A DNA stretch of 64,000 bases from UBA6168 sp041741095 (GTDB lineage: Bacteria > Bacteroidota > Bacteroidia > Chitinophagales > Saprospiraceae), in assembly GCA_041741095.1 (NCBI GenBank), contig JBGSKQ010000068.1, positions 1 to 64,000 of the forward strand, read 5' to 3'. The position numbers and the translations under genes are program-made. Position 1 is the first letter of the stretch, and each line of letters begins with the position of its first letter. The notes below the pieces were generated by a model. The model made no database searches, was not told the DNA's origin, and was given only the letters and a program-made list of their open reading frames with translations. Shown here in pieces: positions 25,801-34,557 of the stretch.

Positions 25801-26148
25801 GTTCACTTCAAGGTAAGCTGCCACCTGCTGTTCGAGCGCCCTGGCTGGGTCAGCGGGCAGTTCGCCCTTAATGAGGTAGGACGTTCCGGTTTCCGTTGAG
25901 ATAAAAGCCTGGAGGCCAGGCTGGCCGCTCACGGGTTTGGGCAGGCCGGACAATGAACGGAAACTTTTTGCCCCGAAAGAAACTTGCGGTGCGGCTGGCA
26001 CGGCAGCAGCGATGGGAGCCACAGGCGAAAGGTTTTCCAGATTGATTTTGGGGGCATCGCCAGGCTTGGCGGGGCGGGTTTTCATTTGCCCGAATACCTG
26101 TGCGCCAATGAGCAGCATTGCAATTAAAGTTAGGTTGAATTTTTTCAT
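22846..26148 (-). CDS. M4-family (thermolysin-like) metallopeptidase with type IX sorting domain
   Basis: 1100 residues. Signal peptide about 1-21; FTP/PepSY inhibitory propeptide about 70-275 (ends YSYFVDAKTGEILSYHTEL). An anomalous repeat-encoded insert lies at about 283-356. The M4 catalytic domain (about 363-690) has zinc motif HEMSH at 521-525, third ligand Glu545 in GALNESFADVFG, and the transition-state His614 in GGVHINSGIPN. A beta-propeller-like PD40/TolB region follows (about 705-1010, for example YIFSPDGTAIF), then a type IX sorting domain (about 1025-1100, RLYPNPVGEQL to the end). It should be an exported, self-processed broad endopeptidase held at the cell surface. The insert sits at the propeptide/catalytic junction, where cleavage would discard it. 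Confidence 0.95.
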   Translation of the reverse strand: MKKFNLTLIAMLLIGAQVFGQMKTRPAKPGDAPKINLENLSPVAPIAAAVPAAPQVSFGAKSFRSLSGLPKPVSGQPGLQAFISTETGTSYLIKGELPADPARALEQQVAAYLEVNKTVLKLDDPVQELAIQGKETDALGYQHIRLQQQWMGVPVYSAEAILHEKDSKFYLFNGRFYQSPKLSDVMPAIAKNAAELTAMNHVGTLEKLKTLTPNELHYVSSTQQAVAELVIFYPNANEPHLTWHVTVVPNIAARYSYFVDAKTGEILSYHTELCKIAGHFHGQSSVHSRQSSVRSPQSAVSSAARTPNSLRGSNPPSSVNTKIEGTACGLKTVDYRLWTEDCGLWTENCGLKTEDFKTPPLDGPATANATDLLGQNRTINTYQVGNTYYLINSAETMYNIQQSNFPDEPVGVIWTIDAQNTSPENNNFGAVHITSGNNSWNNPKAVSAHYHAQKAFLYFKNTFSRNSINGQGGNIVSLINVVDGDNTQMDNAFWNGQAMFYGNGNQAFTAPLAKALDVSGHEMSHGVIQETANLEYLNESGALNESFADVFGAMIDRDDWKMGEDVTNSQFFPTGALRDLSNPHNGGNSLNDNGWQPDHYSERYNGSDDNGGVHINSGIPNKAFFLFASNSSVGKDKAEKVYYRALSQYLVKSSNFVDCRLAVVQAATDLFGANSNEVNAAKSAFDAVGIGSSGGTGGGQNDIPSNPGDDYILMTDSNSDQLYIFSPDGTAIFNPITPAISPLSRPSVTDDGSVIVYIDQTNRMRAITVNWASGITDNQIIQNDPIWYNVAVSKDGSKIAAITTDKDDFIQVYDFGLQAWESFELYNPTTASGQVSYNVEYPDVLEWDVTGQWVMYDALSQIENNGNPIEYWDIGFVYVWDGNNFGNGFIEKLFSSLPENVSVGNPTFSKNSDYIIAFDYLDEYNEEYYLLASNVQTGEVGTIYQGSDLHWPNYSTDDTRIVFNGNLTDGTEVLAFIPLASDKINPSGDATSFLEDARQGVWFADGVRPLAAHDLIAENDIRLYPNPVGEQLNLDFTTKKSGDVQVQIFDLLGRLVWSEKFNASAGKNHYQIGTERMASGQYFVRMSMAEGQVALKFLKE
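25082..25303. repeat. ~220-bp inverted island of CAGTCCACAGTC words inside the M4 gene
   Basis: The left part (25082-25165) iterates AGTCCACAGT/CTTCAGTC, and the right part (about 25248-25303) iterates the complement (GGACTGCGGACTGAAGACTG). Between them is a further hairpin (CGAAGCGAGTTC with a partner in TTCTCGCTGCGCTCG). It is in frame and encodes about 74 low-complexity residues including CGLWTENCGLKTEDF. Confidence 0.8.
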
Positions 26149-26272
26149 CGTGAAAAGTAAATTTTGAGGAATGATAGATATATGTCATTAAAAATCATTG
26201 GTCATTGAGGGTCATTGAAAATCAACATTTGTAGAAAATCGTTATTAATTTTCAATGCGGCTACCAGCATGG

Positions 26273-26734
26273 CTAAGATTTCTTCGCAGGCAAGTCGGAT
26301 TTTTTTGACTGGACAGTCAAAGCCTTCAGTTCTTTGTAAACGCTCACGAGGGTCTCCGGCGGCATATAGTCGCTGGCGCCCCAGGTCGCCCGAACGTCGA
26401 GTTGGTCAGTTACTTGCCGGAGGAAATTGTACATATTGCCCGGTTTTTCAATGTTCAAGGAGGAGAGTTGGAGGGCGTTCACTTTGTCGAAAAGATTTTT
26501 GGCTTTTTTCGGCTTGATTGATTTCAGCTCGCTGATGCTACCATTCACGCCAACTTGCTGGAAGATTTGGCCGTTTTCCAATAAAATGTACGAAGCCTGG
26601 ATGCCTGTGAAGCCGCCGCCATCGCCGAATATGACTTGCTTTGCGGGCAGATTGTCGGGCGTATATTTGGTTGTCTTGCAGGCAGCCGCAAGCATCAAGA
26701 TCAATAGGGACAAAACAGGTAATGTTTTTTTCAT
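26273..26734 (-). CDS. small lipoprotein, function unknown
   Basis: 153 residues. Lipoprotein signal ending LAAACKTT, lipidated Cys at about 19. The mature part begins with a hydrophilic stretch and has a strand-rich core (VIFGDGGGFTGIQASYILLE, then NGQIFQQVGVNGSISELKSI) and helical tail, ending in a Lys-rich sequence. Many Bacteroidota genomes carry similar FAD-less 'GGGFTG' lipoproteins, but no function is established. It is transcribed in the same direction as, and upstream of, the M4 gene with a 124-nt gap; that gap holds GGTCATTGA-type direct repeats. A TACATTTG box is 49 nt upstream. Confidence 0.82.
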   Translation of the reverse strand: MKKTLPVLSLLILMLAAACKTTKYTPDNLPAKQVIFGDGGGFTGIQASYILLENGQIFQQVGVNGSISELKSIKPKKAKNLFDKVNALQLSSLNIEKPGNMYNFLRQVTDQLDVRATWGASDYMPPETLVSVYKELKALTVQSKKSDLPAKKS

Positions 26735-26782
26735 ACGATGAAGTTTATTGAAGATAAAATTAAAGATGTGAGCTTATAGAAT

Positions 26783-26790
26783 CAAATGTA
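26783..26790 (-). promoter_or_regulatory. TAnnTTTG -7 box (TACATTTG)
   Basis: On the minus strand, 49 nt before the lipoprotein start at 26734. No TTG is found at the usual 19-23 nt upstream, so support is limited to the -7 match and position. Confidence 0.35.
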
Positions 26791-26863
26791 AGCAATAAGC
26801 CTTGTCAAGATATTTGTCCTCCTTTATTTTGCACATGGAAAATAGGAGTCGTCAAAAAAGCCA

Positions 26864-28138
26864 TCAATACCCATACCGCCCCCCCCATCGTTCACGCAGC
26901 CACTGCCTCAGCTTATCTTCCGAAGGGTTTTTCCCTGGTTCGAACAACTTTTTTCCCACCACCTCTTTTGGCAAAAAATCCTGTTCCACGAAGTTCTTGT
27001 CATAATCGTGGGCGTATTTGTAGTTTTTGCCATAGTCCAAATCCTTCATCAGCTTGGTAGGGGCATTGCGGATGTGCAGGGGGATGGAGAGGTTGCCTGT
27101 TTCCCGCACCAATTGTTGTGCCTGGCCGATGGCCATGTAGGTGCTGTTGCTTTTGGGGGAGGTGGCCAGATAAACGGCGCACTGCGAAAGGATAATCCTC
27201 GCTTCCGGGTAGCCGACGGCCCGGCAGGCATCCCAGCAGGTAGTGGCCAGGAGCAGGGCGTTCGGGTTGGCGAGGCCAATGTCTTCCGAGGCGAGGATGA
27301 TCATGCGGCGGGCGATAAACTCGATGTCTTCGCCGCCCTCTACCATACGGGCCAACCAATAGACGGTGGCGTTGGGGTCGCTGCCCCGCATGGACTTGAT
27401 GAAGGCGCTGGCTATGTCGTAGTGCATCTCGCCCGTTTTGTCGTAGATGGCGAGGTTGGTCTGTATGGCATTTTCCACTAGGCTGTTGGTGATGGTAAAT
27501 TTTTCGTCGGGCTGGGCCAGGTTGGTCACCAGTTCCAGCACGTTGAGCAGCTTGCGGGCATCGCCGCCCGAAAACATCAAAAGCGCCTCGTATTCAGCCA
27601 CTTCGATGTCCCTATCCCGCAAGTATTCGTCTTTTTCCAGGGCATGGTTGACGAGTTGGATCAACTCCTCTTTTTCCAGGTGTTTCAACACATACACCTG
27701 GCAGCGGTAGAGCAGGGCAGAAATGACTTCAAAACTGGGGTTTTCCGTGGTGGCACCGATGAGCGTGACCGTTCCTTTTTCCACGGCCCCAAGCAGCGAA
27801 TCTTGCTGCGACTTGCTGAAACGGTGTATTTCATCAATAAACATAATGGGGTTGGGCGAATTGAAGAAGCGCTCGCTGCGGGCTTTTTCGATGGTCTCCC
27901 GCACGTCTTTCACGCCGGAATTGATGGCGCTGAGCGTATGGAAGGGCCTTTTTAACTGATGTGAAATGATGCTGGCCAGTGTCGTTTTGCCCACGCCGGG
28001 CGGTCCCCACAATATCATGGAAGGCAGTTTGCCGCTTTCGATGGACTGGCGGAGAATGGCCCCTTGCCCGACGAGGTGTTTTTGGCCAACATATTCGTCG
28101 AGGGAGGTGGGGCGCATTCGGTCGGCAAGTGGTTGCAT
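26864..28138 (-). CDS. rarA: replication-associated recombination protein A (RarA/MgsA) AAA+ ATPase
   Basis: 424 residues from the ATG at 28138; an upstream in-frame Met at 28204 would add a hydrophobic stretch foreign to the family. It opens MQPLADRMRPTSLDEYVGQ, the standard RarA start. Walker A GPPGVGKTT (about 47-55), Walker B MFIDEIHRF, sensor-1 GATTENPSFE, then the helical lid and the tetramerisation/C-terminal MgsA domain (GSDPNATVYWLARMVEGGED). RarA is a clamp-loader-related ATPase that binds ssDNA ends and SSB at stalled forks. The C-terminus is complete (LRERWGGRYGY). It stands alone; the next plus-strand gene starts 603 nt away. Confidence 0.96.
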   Translation of the reverse strand: MQPLADRMRPTSLDEYVGQKHLVGQGAILRQSIESGKLPSMILWGPPGVGKTTLASIISHQLKRPFHTLSAINSGVKDVRETIEKARSERFFNSPNPIMFIDEIHRFSKSQQDSLLGAVEKGTVTLIGATTENPSFEVISALLYRCQVYVLKHLEKEELIQLVNHALEKDEYLRDRDIEVAEYEALLMFSGGDARKLLNVLELVTNLAQPDEKFTITNSLVENAIQTNLAIYDKTGEMHYDIASAFIKSMRGSDPNATVYWLARMVEGGEDIEFIARRMIILASEDIGLANPNALLLATTCWDACRAVGYPEARIILSQCAVYLATSPKSNSTYMAIGQAQQLVRETGNLSIPLHIRNAPTKLMKDLDYGKNYKYAHDYDKNFVEQDFLPKEVVGKKLFEPGKNPSEDKLRQWLRERWGGRYGY

Positions 28139-28741
28139 TTTATTGGAAGTAAAAAGGTAAAAGGCGAAAGTAAACAGGAGCTGGGAAAAGTGAAAAAATA
28201 GCATCCCACTGCTTGAATTGCCTGGGATTTGATGAAAATTACTTGTTGCCTGAAAACAGAATGATGAAAAAAACTGCGTAACTGTGGAGATAAAACAATG
28301 CCATTGAAAGAAAGGAAACCTACGTTTGAATGGATGGAAAATTTTACGGATAAAAGGCTTTCCAGAATTAACTTTTTCGCCTGTCGAAGTCCCGCTTTTG
28401 CCTTTACATAAAATTAAAACGCATTTAACCTTCTTTCTTGGCCAATAGCGGGGCAGTGCCTACCTTCGCCCTGGATTTCAAAAGTACGTGCAAATTGAAC
28501 AAGCTTTTCAGGTTAGAATCCCAGGACCAACTGGAAGAGCACAAAAATTTGCAATATGAAACAAACACTGACCAATTTCCCTTCTGAGCAGCCCATTCTG
28601 TTCCCATTTATTTTATCTAAAACAATGCTGCCCTATGCTGAACGCAGGGCATCCTCCTGCGTAGCCAACGCCTATTGATTCGAGCCCCAAAAAGATGGCT
28701 TAAACTATTTTTCATAGCGTTTTAAACTAAATCTAATTTGT
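28139..28741. other. 603-bp divergent intergenic region / TonB-receptor leader
   Basis: It contains a promoter-like pair for the rightward receptor gene (28439-28468) and then about 270 nt of leader. Within the leader a 40-codon plus-strand frame (28556-28678, starts MKQTLTNF) and a short hairpin (AACGCAGGGCATCCTCCTGCGT, about 28640-28661) are visible. There is no evidence that the frame is a real gene. Confidence 0.4.
28439..28468 (+). promoter_or_regulatory. promoter-like TTG-N20-TACCTTCG
   Basis: TTG at 28439-28441 and TACCTTCG at 28461-28468, one base off the TAnnTTTG -7 consensus, with the correct 20-nt spacing. It would give the TonB receptor gene a leader of about 267 nt. Confidence 0.4.
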
Positions 28742-31700
28742 ATGAAAAAAATTTTGACACACCTTACGGCTGTGAAATTATTTGCAGTTGTAATGTTGAT
28801 GCTTGGTTTACAAATTATGCTTTCCGCCCAATCTGCAAGCTTTTTGGGCGAAGTAACGGATGCTGACGGTGGCCCGCTTCCTGGTGCCAACGTTACGGCC
28901 ACACATGTACCTTCGGGTACTTTTTATGGGACCTCCACCCGCGAGGATGGCCGTTTCAACATTCCTGCCGTACGCATTGGCGGGCCGTACCACATTGAAG
29001 TTTCATTTACCGGATTTGAAACATTTACCTTAGACAAAGTGGATTTGGCACTGGGCCAAAACTACCGACTGAATGTTAAACTCCAGGAATCGGCTTCCGT
29101 ACTATCAGAGGTTGTGGTCACAGCCAGGGAAAACGAAATCTTGAACTCCGAACGCACAGGTGCTGCCACCAACATCAAGGAGGAAGCGATCAATGCGCTC
29201 CCAACTCTCAGCCGCAGCTTGAACGACTTCGTGCGCCTGACGCCGCAGAGCCGCTCATCCAACGTGGCCGCCACAACTGGTAGCGGTACTTCCTTCGCTG
29301 GCCAGGACAGCCGCTTCAACAACCTGACGCTCGATGGCTCTATCTTCAACAACAGCTTCGGCCTCGCCTCCGCACCTGCGGGCCAAACCAACTCTTCCCC
29401 GATTTCCTTGGATGCTATTGAAGAAATACAAGTCAACCTGGCACCTTACGATGTCCGCCAAGGCGGCTTTACGGGCGCAGGTATCAACGCTGTGACCCGT
29501 TCGGGTAACAACGACTTTGAAGGTTCCATTTTCTTCAATACCCGTACTGAAGGCTTGGCCGGTGACAAAGCCAACGACCAGGAAATCACCAAAACGGATT
29601 TCAGCATCAAGCAAACGGGTTTCCGCCTGGGCGGCCCAATTATCAAGAATAAATTGTTCTTTTTTATCAATGCTGAAATCGAGCGCCGTGATGACCCTGC
29701 CACTTCTTTCGTGGCGGCCCGTCCGGGATTGGAAGGCGACAACGTGACCCGTGTACAGGCTTCTGATCTGGATCAGTTGAAACAATTCCTCATAGACCGC
29801 TTTGACTACAATCCAGGTGAGTACGAAAACTTCCTGCTGAACACCAAGAGCGACAAGGCTTTGGCCAAATTGGACTACAACATTAACAATGCCAACCGCC
29901 TCAGCTTCCGATTCAATTACCTGAAATCTGCCAGGGATGTCTTAACCAGCAACAGCGGAAGTTTCAATAATAGAAGAGACAATGGTTTTGCCCTAAACTT
30001 TTCCAACTCCAATTACGTCATCAACAATGATATTTATTCAGGCATTGTGGAGTTGAACTCAATATTCGGTACAAGATTTTCCAACATGGTACAATTTGGC
30101 TTCACTGCCAACCGCGATTATCGTAGTAGCCGCGGCAGTGTGTTTCCACTGGTTGATATTCTGGAAGATGGCCGCAATTACACGACCTTTGGTTACGAGC
30201 CTTTCACGCCGAACAATGAATTAAACACGGATACTTGGCAATTTCAAGATAACTTCAGCATGTATTCTGGCATCCATACCATTACTGCTGGTGTCAACTT
30301 TGAATTTTTCAAATTCGACAACACCTTCACGCCTACTTATTATGGCCAGTTTGTGTACAAATCCCTACAGGATTTTTACGACGATGTGAACGGTGTGGAC
30401 TCCATCCAATTGGAAAGGTATGCGCTTACTTATTCAGCCCTGCCTGGCGGTGCCCTGCCCACAGCCACTACCAAGGTTGCGCAACCTGGAATTTATGTAC
30501 AGGATGAGCTTTCACTGATGGACAACAAACTGAAAGTGACGGCTGGTGTGCGGGTAGATGTCCCCATTTATGGTGAAACGGCCCTCAATAATCCAGTTGT
30601 GGACACGATGACTTTCCTGAACGAAGATGGAAAATCAGTACAATATCATACAGACCAGTTGCCTAAAACCAACCCGTTAATTTCCCCTCGTATCGGATTC
30701 AACTATGACATAAAAGGAGATCGTTCTATCCAATTGCGTGGCGGTACAGGTTTGTTCTCAGGCCGCCCAGCGTTTGTTTGGATTTCCAACCAAGTAGGGA
30801 ATAACGGCGTGCTAACGGGATCACTGGGAGTCAACAATACTTACGACTATACTTTCAACCCAGATGTGACGGCTTATATTCCTGAAAATGCTACCTCACC
30901 GTCGTCATTCAACATAGCTGTAACCGAAGAAGATTTCAAGTTCCCACAACTTTGGAGGACTAACTTGGCGGGTGATTTTGCTTTGCCAGCCAACTTTGTA
31001 GCCACATTGGAAGGTATTTTCAACAAAAACCTCAACAACGTCAATTATATCAATGCAAATCTGGAACCTTCCAAAGCCAGCTACAGCGGTGCCGACAATC
31101 GCCCGACCTACAATGGCCTTGGCCTTAGCGGTACTCCAGCCAACAATGCGCTGCGTATCAACGACAAGATTACGGATGCCATCGTTTTAACAAATACAAA
31201 CAAAGGTTACACCTACAGCCTCACGGCTAAATTGGAACGCCAGTTCAAAAATGGCTTTTATGGAATGTTGGCCTACAACTTCAGTGAATCGCAAGACCTG
31301 ATCACGGCTGGTTCCATCGCCTTCTCGTCCTGGCGTGACAACCGCACATTAAACGGCAATAACCGCCCTGACTTGGCATTCTCCGACTTCGATCAACGCC
31401 ACCGTATTATCGGGGCTATTTCGTATCGTTTAGAATACATCAACCATCTTTCTACTACATTCTCTCTGTTTATGCAGAGCAGCAATCAAGGTAGGTATTC
31501 ATTCGTCGTCAATGGCGACATCAATGGCGATGGCATCAATGGCAATGATTTGATGTACATACCCAATTCGGGCGACGAACTCTTGTTTGACGACATCAAG
31601 AACAGCGCAGGCGAAGTCACTGCGCCAGCAAACGACCAACGCCAGGCTTTTATGACATTTGTTAACAACAACGAATACCTGAGCGAAAACAAAGGCAGCT

Positions 31701-32035
31701 ATGCTGAGCGCAATGGTGCCCTCCTGCCTTGGCTCACCACTTTTGACCTGTCCATCCAACAGGAATTTTTTATTGCCATCAAGGATCGCCGCCATAGGCT
31801 GCAATTCCGTGCTGACTTCTACAACTTCGGTAACCTGCTGAACAATAAGTGGGGTGTGGGCGACCTGCCAACTGGCAATGCACCCATCCGTTTTGTAAGG
31901 TATGATGCAGATGCCAATATGCCCGTTTACACTTTTGCTCCTACCAATAATGTTTACAGGACCGAAGCGCTGTCCAAAGATATTTCCTTGAACAGCGTTT
32001 GGCAGGCCCAATTGGGTATTCGCTACATCTTCTAA
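28742..32035 (+). CDS. Oar-like TonB-dependent outer-membrane receptor
   Basis: 1097 residues. Signal peptide about 1-30 (ends LSAQ), then a carboxypeptidase-regulatory-like beta-sandwich (about 33-118, LGEVTDADGGPLPGANV). A TonB plug follows at about 130-250 (SRSLNDFVRLTPQ; GLASAPAGQTNSSPISLDAI; GFTGAGINAVTRSGNNDFEG), and a large barrel to the C-terminus, which ends in the outer-membrane-targeting strand QLGIRYIF. This is the Oar/OmpA-related TonB architecture used in Bacteroidota for uptake of large or unknown substrates; in Flavobacteriia relatives it also serves secretion or adhesion. No SusD partner gene follows, so glycan uptake is not indicated. It is monocistronic, ended by the terminator at 32078-32114. 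Confidence 0.95.
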   Translation: MKKILTHLTAVKLFAVVMLMLGLQIMLSAQSASFLGEVTDADGGPLPGANVTATHVPSGTFYGTSTREDGRFNIPAVRIGGPYHIEVSFTGFETFTLDKVDLALGQNYRLNVKLQESASVLSEVVVTARENEILNSERTGAATNIKEEAINALPTLSRSLNDFVRLTPQSRSSNVAATTGSGTSFAGQDSRFNNLTLDGSIFNNSFGLASAPAGQTNSSPISLDAIEEIQVNLAPYDVRQGGFTGAGINAVTRSGNNDFEGSIFFNTRTEGLAGDKANDQEITKTDFSIKQTGFRLGGPIIKNKLFFFINAEIERRDDPATSFVAARPGLEGDNVTRVQASDLDQLKQFLIDRFDYNPGEYENFLLNTKSDKALAKLDYNINNANRLSFRFNYLKSARDVLTSNSGSFNNRRDNGFALNFSNSNYVINNDIYSGIVELNSIFGTRFSNMVQFGFTANRDYRSSRGSVFPLVDILEDGRNYTTFGYEPFTPNNELNTDTWQFQDNFSMYSGIHTITAGVNFEFFKFDNTFTPTYYGQFVYKSLQDFYDDVNGVDSIQLERYALTYSALPGGALPTATTKVAQPGIYVQDELSLMDNKLKVTAGVRVDVPIYGETALNNPVVDTMTFLNEDGKSVQYHTDQLPKTNPLISPRIGFNYDIKGDRSIQLRGGTGLFSGRPAFVWISNQVGNNGVLTGSLGVNNTYDYTFNPDVTAYIPENATSPSSFNIAVTEEDFKFPQLWRTNLAGDFALPANFVATLEGIFNKNLNNVNYINANLEPSKASYSGADNRPTYNGLGLSGTPANNALRINDKITDAIVLTNTNKGYTYSLTAKLERQFKNGFYGMLAYNFSESQDLITAGSIAFSSWRDNRTLNGNNRPDLAFSDFDQRHRIIGAISYRLEYINHLSTTFSLFMQSSNQGRYSFVVNGDINGDGINGNDLMYIPNSGDELLFDDIKNSAGEVTAPANDQRQAFMTFVNNNEYLSENKGSYAERNGALLPWLTTFDLSIQQEFFIAIKDRRHRLQFRADFYNFGNLLNNKWGVGDLPTGNAPIRFVRYDADANMPVYTFAPTNNVYRTEALSKDISLNSVWQAQLGIRYIF

Positions 32036-32077
32036 TATTCGCAATAAAAACAGAGGTTTATGGTCAGAACCTAACGG

Positions 32078-32114
32078 AGCCGTTTTCACAAAGTTGTGAA
32101 AACGGCTTTTTTCA
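32078..32114 (+). terminator. intrinsic terminator
   Basis: AGCCGTTTTCACA (32078-32090) pairs perfectly with TGTGAAAACGGCT (32095-32107) across a 4-nt loop, followed by a T-rich tail. Confidence 0.9.
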
Positions 32115-32207
32115 TTTTTTCAAAAAAAGCCGTACCATGCGGCCTCCTTTGAACCAGAAGCATTGTTGAGAGTTGAAAAACTCAAAACACATAATTCAAA
32201 ACTCCGC

Positions 32208-33491
32208 ATGTCCATCCCCGTCCAACTCAACCTCAATGTACGTGGCTTACAGCCATCAGCCACGCTGCGCATCAACGAGCGCTGTGCAGAACTGGCCCAG
32301 AACGGACAGCAGGTATTCCGCTTCGGCTTCGGACAGTCGCCCTTCCCAGTGCCGGGCGTCGTCGTGGAGGAACTGAAAAAACATGCCCACGAAAAAGATT
32401 ATCTTCCCGTGAAGGGACTTCGGATGCTCCGGGAAGCAATAGCTTTTTTCCACAACCGCCATGCCGGTATAAAGGCTGTCGGCGACGATGTGCTGATTGG
32501 TCCAGGCTCCAAAGAACTGATGTTTTTGCTGCAAATGGTCTATTATGGCGACCTCGTCATACCCCGGCCAAGTTGGGTATCGTATGCGCCGCAGGCCCGC
32601 ATCGCCTCAAGGCATGTGTATTGGCTGCCCACCAAGCAGGAGGACAGTTGGTTGCTGACGCCGGAAGGATTGGATAAATTCTGCCAGAAAGACCCGACCC
32701 GTCCCCGTATCCTCATCCTGAATTATCCGGCCAACCCAACGGGTGCTACCTATTCTTCCGAGATGTTGGAGAAGATGGCCGCTGTCGCCAGGCGGTACAG
32801 TGTTGTTTTGCTTTCCGATGAAATTTATGGGGAAGTCCACCACGAGGGTGCGCATGTTTCTCTCGCTTCTTTTTACCCGGAAGGCACCATCATCTCCAGC
32901 GGCCTGAGCAAATGGTGCGGGGCAGGTGGATGGCGTTTGGGCACCTTTACTTTCCCGGCTGGCCTGCGTTGGTTATTGGATGCGATGGCAGTGGCGGCCA
33001 GCGAAACTTTTACCTCCACCAGTACGCCCATTCAATATGCCGCCATCAAGGCATTTCAAGGAGGGCCGGCCATTGAGCAATACCTCAAGCATTCCCGCTT
33101 GGTGCTGAAGACGATAGGACAAGCCGTTTCAGCTATTTTAACTGAAAACAATGTGGCACACGCCGCTCCGCAGGGAGGGTTTTACCTGTTTCCGGTTTTT
33201 GAATTTTATCGTGAAAGGTTGGCTGCGAGGGGCGTGCAGTCCTCTGAAGATTTTTGCAACAAATTATTGGAAGAAACCGGTGTGGCCTTGCTTCCATCCA
33301 GCGATTTTGGTTTTCCCGATGAATTCCTGGGTGCCCGCTTGAGTTATGTGGATTTTGATGGAACAGGTGCTTTGAAATTGGTCGGCGAACTGGCTGCGGA
33401 TGGAATAGTGGATACGAAGGATTTGGCGGAAAAACTTGCCCCAAAAGTGATGAAAGGAGTGCGGAGAATGGTGGAGTGGCTACAGGCGTAA
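32208..33491 (+). CDS. class I/II PLP-dependent aminotransferase
   Basis: 427 residues from the ATG at 32208. An in-frame start at 32163 would add 15 residues translated from an AACTCAAAAC-type word repeat and is unlikely. Fold type I: FGFGQSPFPVP at the substrate end, NYPANPTGATY with the cofactor-ring Asn, LSDEIYGE with the Asp that contacts the pyridine nitrogen, and SGLSKWCGAGGWRLG with the Schiff-base Lys and phosphate-binding Arg. It resembles aspartate/aromatic or alanine aminotransferases; the amino donor is undetermined. A 186-nt gap with tandem CCATCATTCATT words separates it from the YebC-family gene. Confidence 0.93.
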   Translation: MSIPVQLNLNVRGLQPSATLRINERCAELAQNGQQVFRFGFGQSPFPVPGVVVEELKKHAHEKDYLPVKGLRMLREAIAFFHNRHAGIKAVGDDVLIGPGSKELMFLLQMVYYGDLVIPRPSWVSYAPQARIASRHVYWLPTKQEDSWLLTPEGLDKFCQKDPTRPRILILNYPANPTGATYSSEMLEKMAAVARRYSVVLLSDEIYGEVHHEGAHVSLASFYPEGTIISSGLSKWCGAGGWRLGTFTFPAGLRWLLDAMAVAASETFTSTSTPIQYAAIKAFQGGPAIEQYLKHSRLVLKTIGQAVSAILTENNVAHAAPQGGFYLFPVFEFYRERLAARGVQSSEDFCNKLLEETGVALLPSSDFGFPDEFLGARLSYVDFDGTGALKLVGELAADGIVDTKDLAEKLAPKVMKGVRRMVEWLQA

Positions 33492-33598
33492 ATAAGTTAT
33501 TGCCTTGGCAAGCTCTGCTCAATAGTAGAAGATATACCATCCATGGTGTAACTTGAATTTTTATTTATAGCCAACATCCAATTTCTCCCGCCCATCCC

Positions 33599-33606
33599 TA
33601 CTTTTG
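33599..33606 (+). promoter_or_regulatory. TAnnTTTG -7 box (TACTTTTG) followed by CAGCCG
   Basis: It lies 71 nt before the YebC-family start. The extended sequence TACTTTTGCAGCCG recurs with one difference at 55984-55997 before the tRNA/ribosomal-protein cluster. Confidence 0.55.
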
Positions 33607-33676
33607 CAGCCGTTTTTAAAAATGGGCGCATAGCCCCCATTCCATCATTCATTTATTCCATCATTCACTCATTAAT

Positions 33677-34396
33677 ATGGGCAGAGCATTTGAATACCGC
33701 AAAGCAAGAAAAATGAAGCGCTGGTCGAACATGGCCAAAGTCTTCACCCGTGTAGGTAGGGAGATTGCCATTGCCGTAAAATCGGGCGGCACCGACCCCA
33801 ACTACAACCCCCGCCTGCGCATGGCCGTGCAAAATGCAAAGGCAGCCAATATGCCAAAGGCCAATGTGGAAAACGCCATCAAAAAAGCTTCCGCTAAAGA
33901 CGCAGAAAATTACGAGGAACTCGTGTACGAAGGCTATGCCCCACATGGCATCGCCATCCTGGTGGAAACGGCCACCGACAACCCCACCCGCACCGTGGCC
34001 AACGTGCGCCACGTCTTCTCCAAATACGGCGGCTCGCTCGGCACCTCTGGCTCGGTGGACTACATGTTCGAGCGCAAGGGCATTTTTCAGGTACCCAAAG
34101 ACGCCATCGGCGATCGGGACGAGTTTGAATTGGAAATGATTGATGCCGGCTTGCAGGAAATGAAGGAAGATGATGAGCACGTGTTGCTGCTTTGTTCCTT
34201 TGGCGACTACGGCACGCTGCAAAACGCCCTCGACGCCAAGGGCATTGAAATCCAGGAAGCCAAATTGGACCGCATCCCCATGCACAGCAAAAAGCTGACG
34301 GAGGAGGAAGTAGAGGATGTGATCAAATTGATAGAAAAAATGGAGGAAGACGACGACGTACAGTATGTCTTTCACACGATGGATATGTCGGAGTAG
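33677..34396 (+). CDS. YebC/PmpR-family protein (translation/transcription regulator)
   Basis: 239 residues, full family length. It opens MGRAFEYRKARKMKRWSNMA, matching the conserved MAGHSKWxNIKHRK region of the family, with KSGGTDPNYNPRLRMAVQNA and the second-domain block ILVETATDNPTRTVANVRHV. The acidic C-terminal region is present (EEEVEDVIKLIEKMEED). Members were first described as transcription factors (PmpR) and more recently as ribosome-associated factors that help translate proline-rich stretches; which role applies here is not visible. A strong terminator at 34476 ends the transcript, and a TACTTTTG box lies upstream. Confidence 0.94.
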   Translation: MGRAFEYRKARKMKRWSNMAKVFTRVGREIAIAVKSGGTDPNYNPRLRMAVQNAKAANMPKANVENAIKKASAKDAENYEELVYEGYAPHGIAILVETATDNPTRTVANVRHVFSKYGGSLGTSGSVDYMFERKGIFQVPKDAIGDRDEFELEMIDAGLQEMKEDDEHVLLLCSFGDYGTLQNALDAKGIEIQEAKLDRIPMHSKKLTEEEVEDVIKLIEKMEEDDDVQYVFHTMDMSE

Positions 34397-34475
34397 GGAA
34401 AGGTAGATTGGCTTTTGGCCACTGGCATTTGTGTGCAAATAGGCCAGCGATTATCAATAACAGCGTTTTTAAAAT

Positions 34476-34516
34476 AAAACAGCCCACTGAACACGCTTCA
34501 GTGGGCTGTTTTTTTA
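34476..34516 (+). terminator. intrinsic terminator
   Basis: AAAACAGCCCACTGAA (34476-34491) pairs perfectly with TTCAGTGGGCTGTTTT (34497-34512), 5-nt loop, followed by further T. It ends the YebC-family transcript and lies before the sensor kinase start at 34558. Confidence 0.95.
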
Positions 34517-34557
34517 CCTTTATTGCAAATCCCATATTATCGCCTTTCCGGTTCCAA

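Noticed and set aside
28139..28204. Upstream start for rarA adding a hydrophobic stretch
   Set aside because: RarA proteins start at MQPLADRMRP; the added residues come from AT-rich non-coding sequence.
28556..28678. 40-residue small protein in the TonB leader
   Set aside because: No homology, signal or start context; recorded only as part of the leader region.
34408..34557. Earlier in-frame start for the sensor kinase
   Set aside because: Translation would pass through the strong terminator at 34476-34516; the ATG at 34558 gives a sensible signal region.
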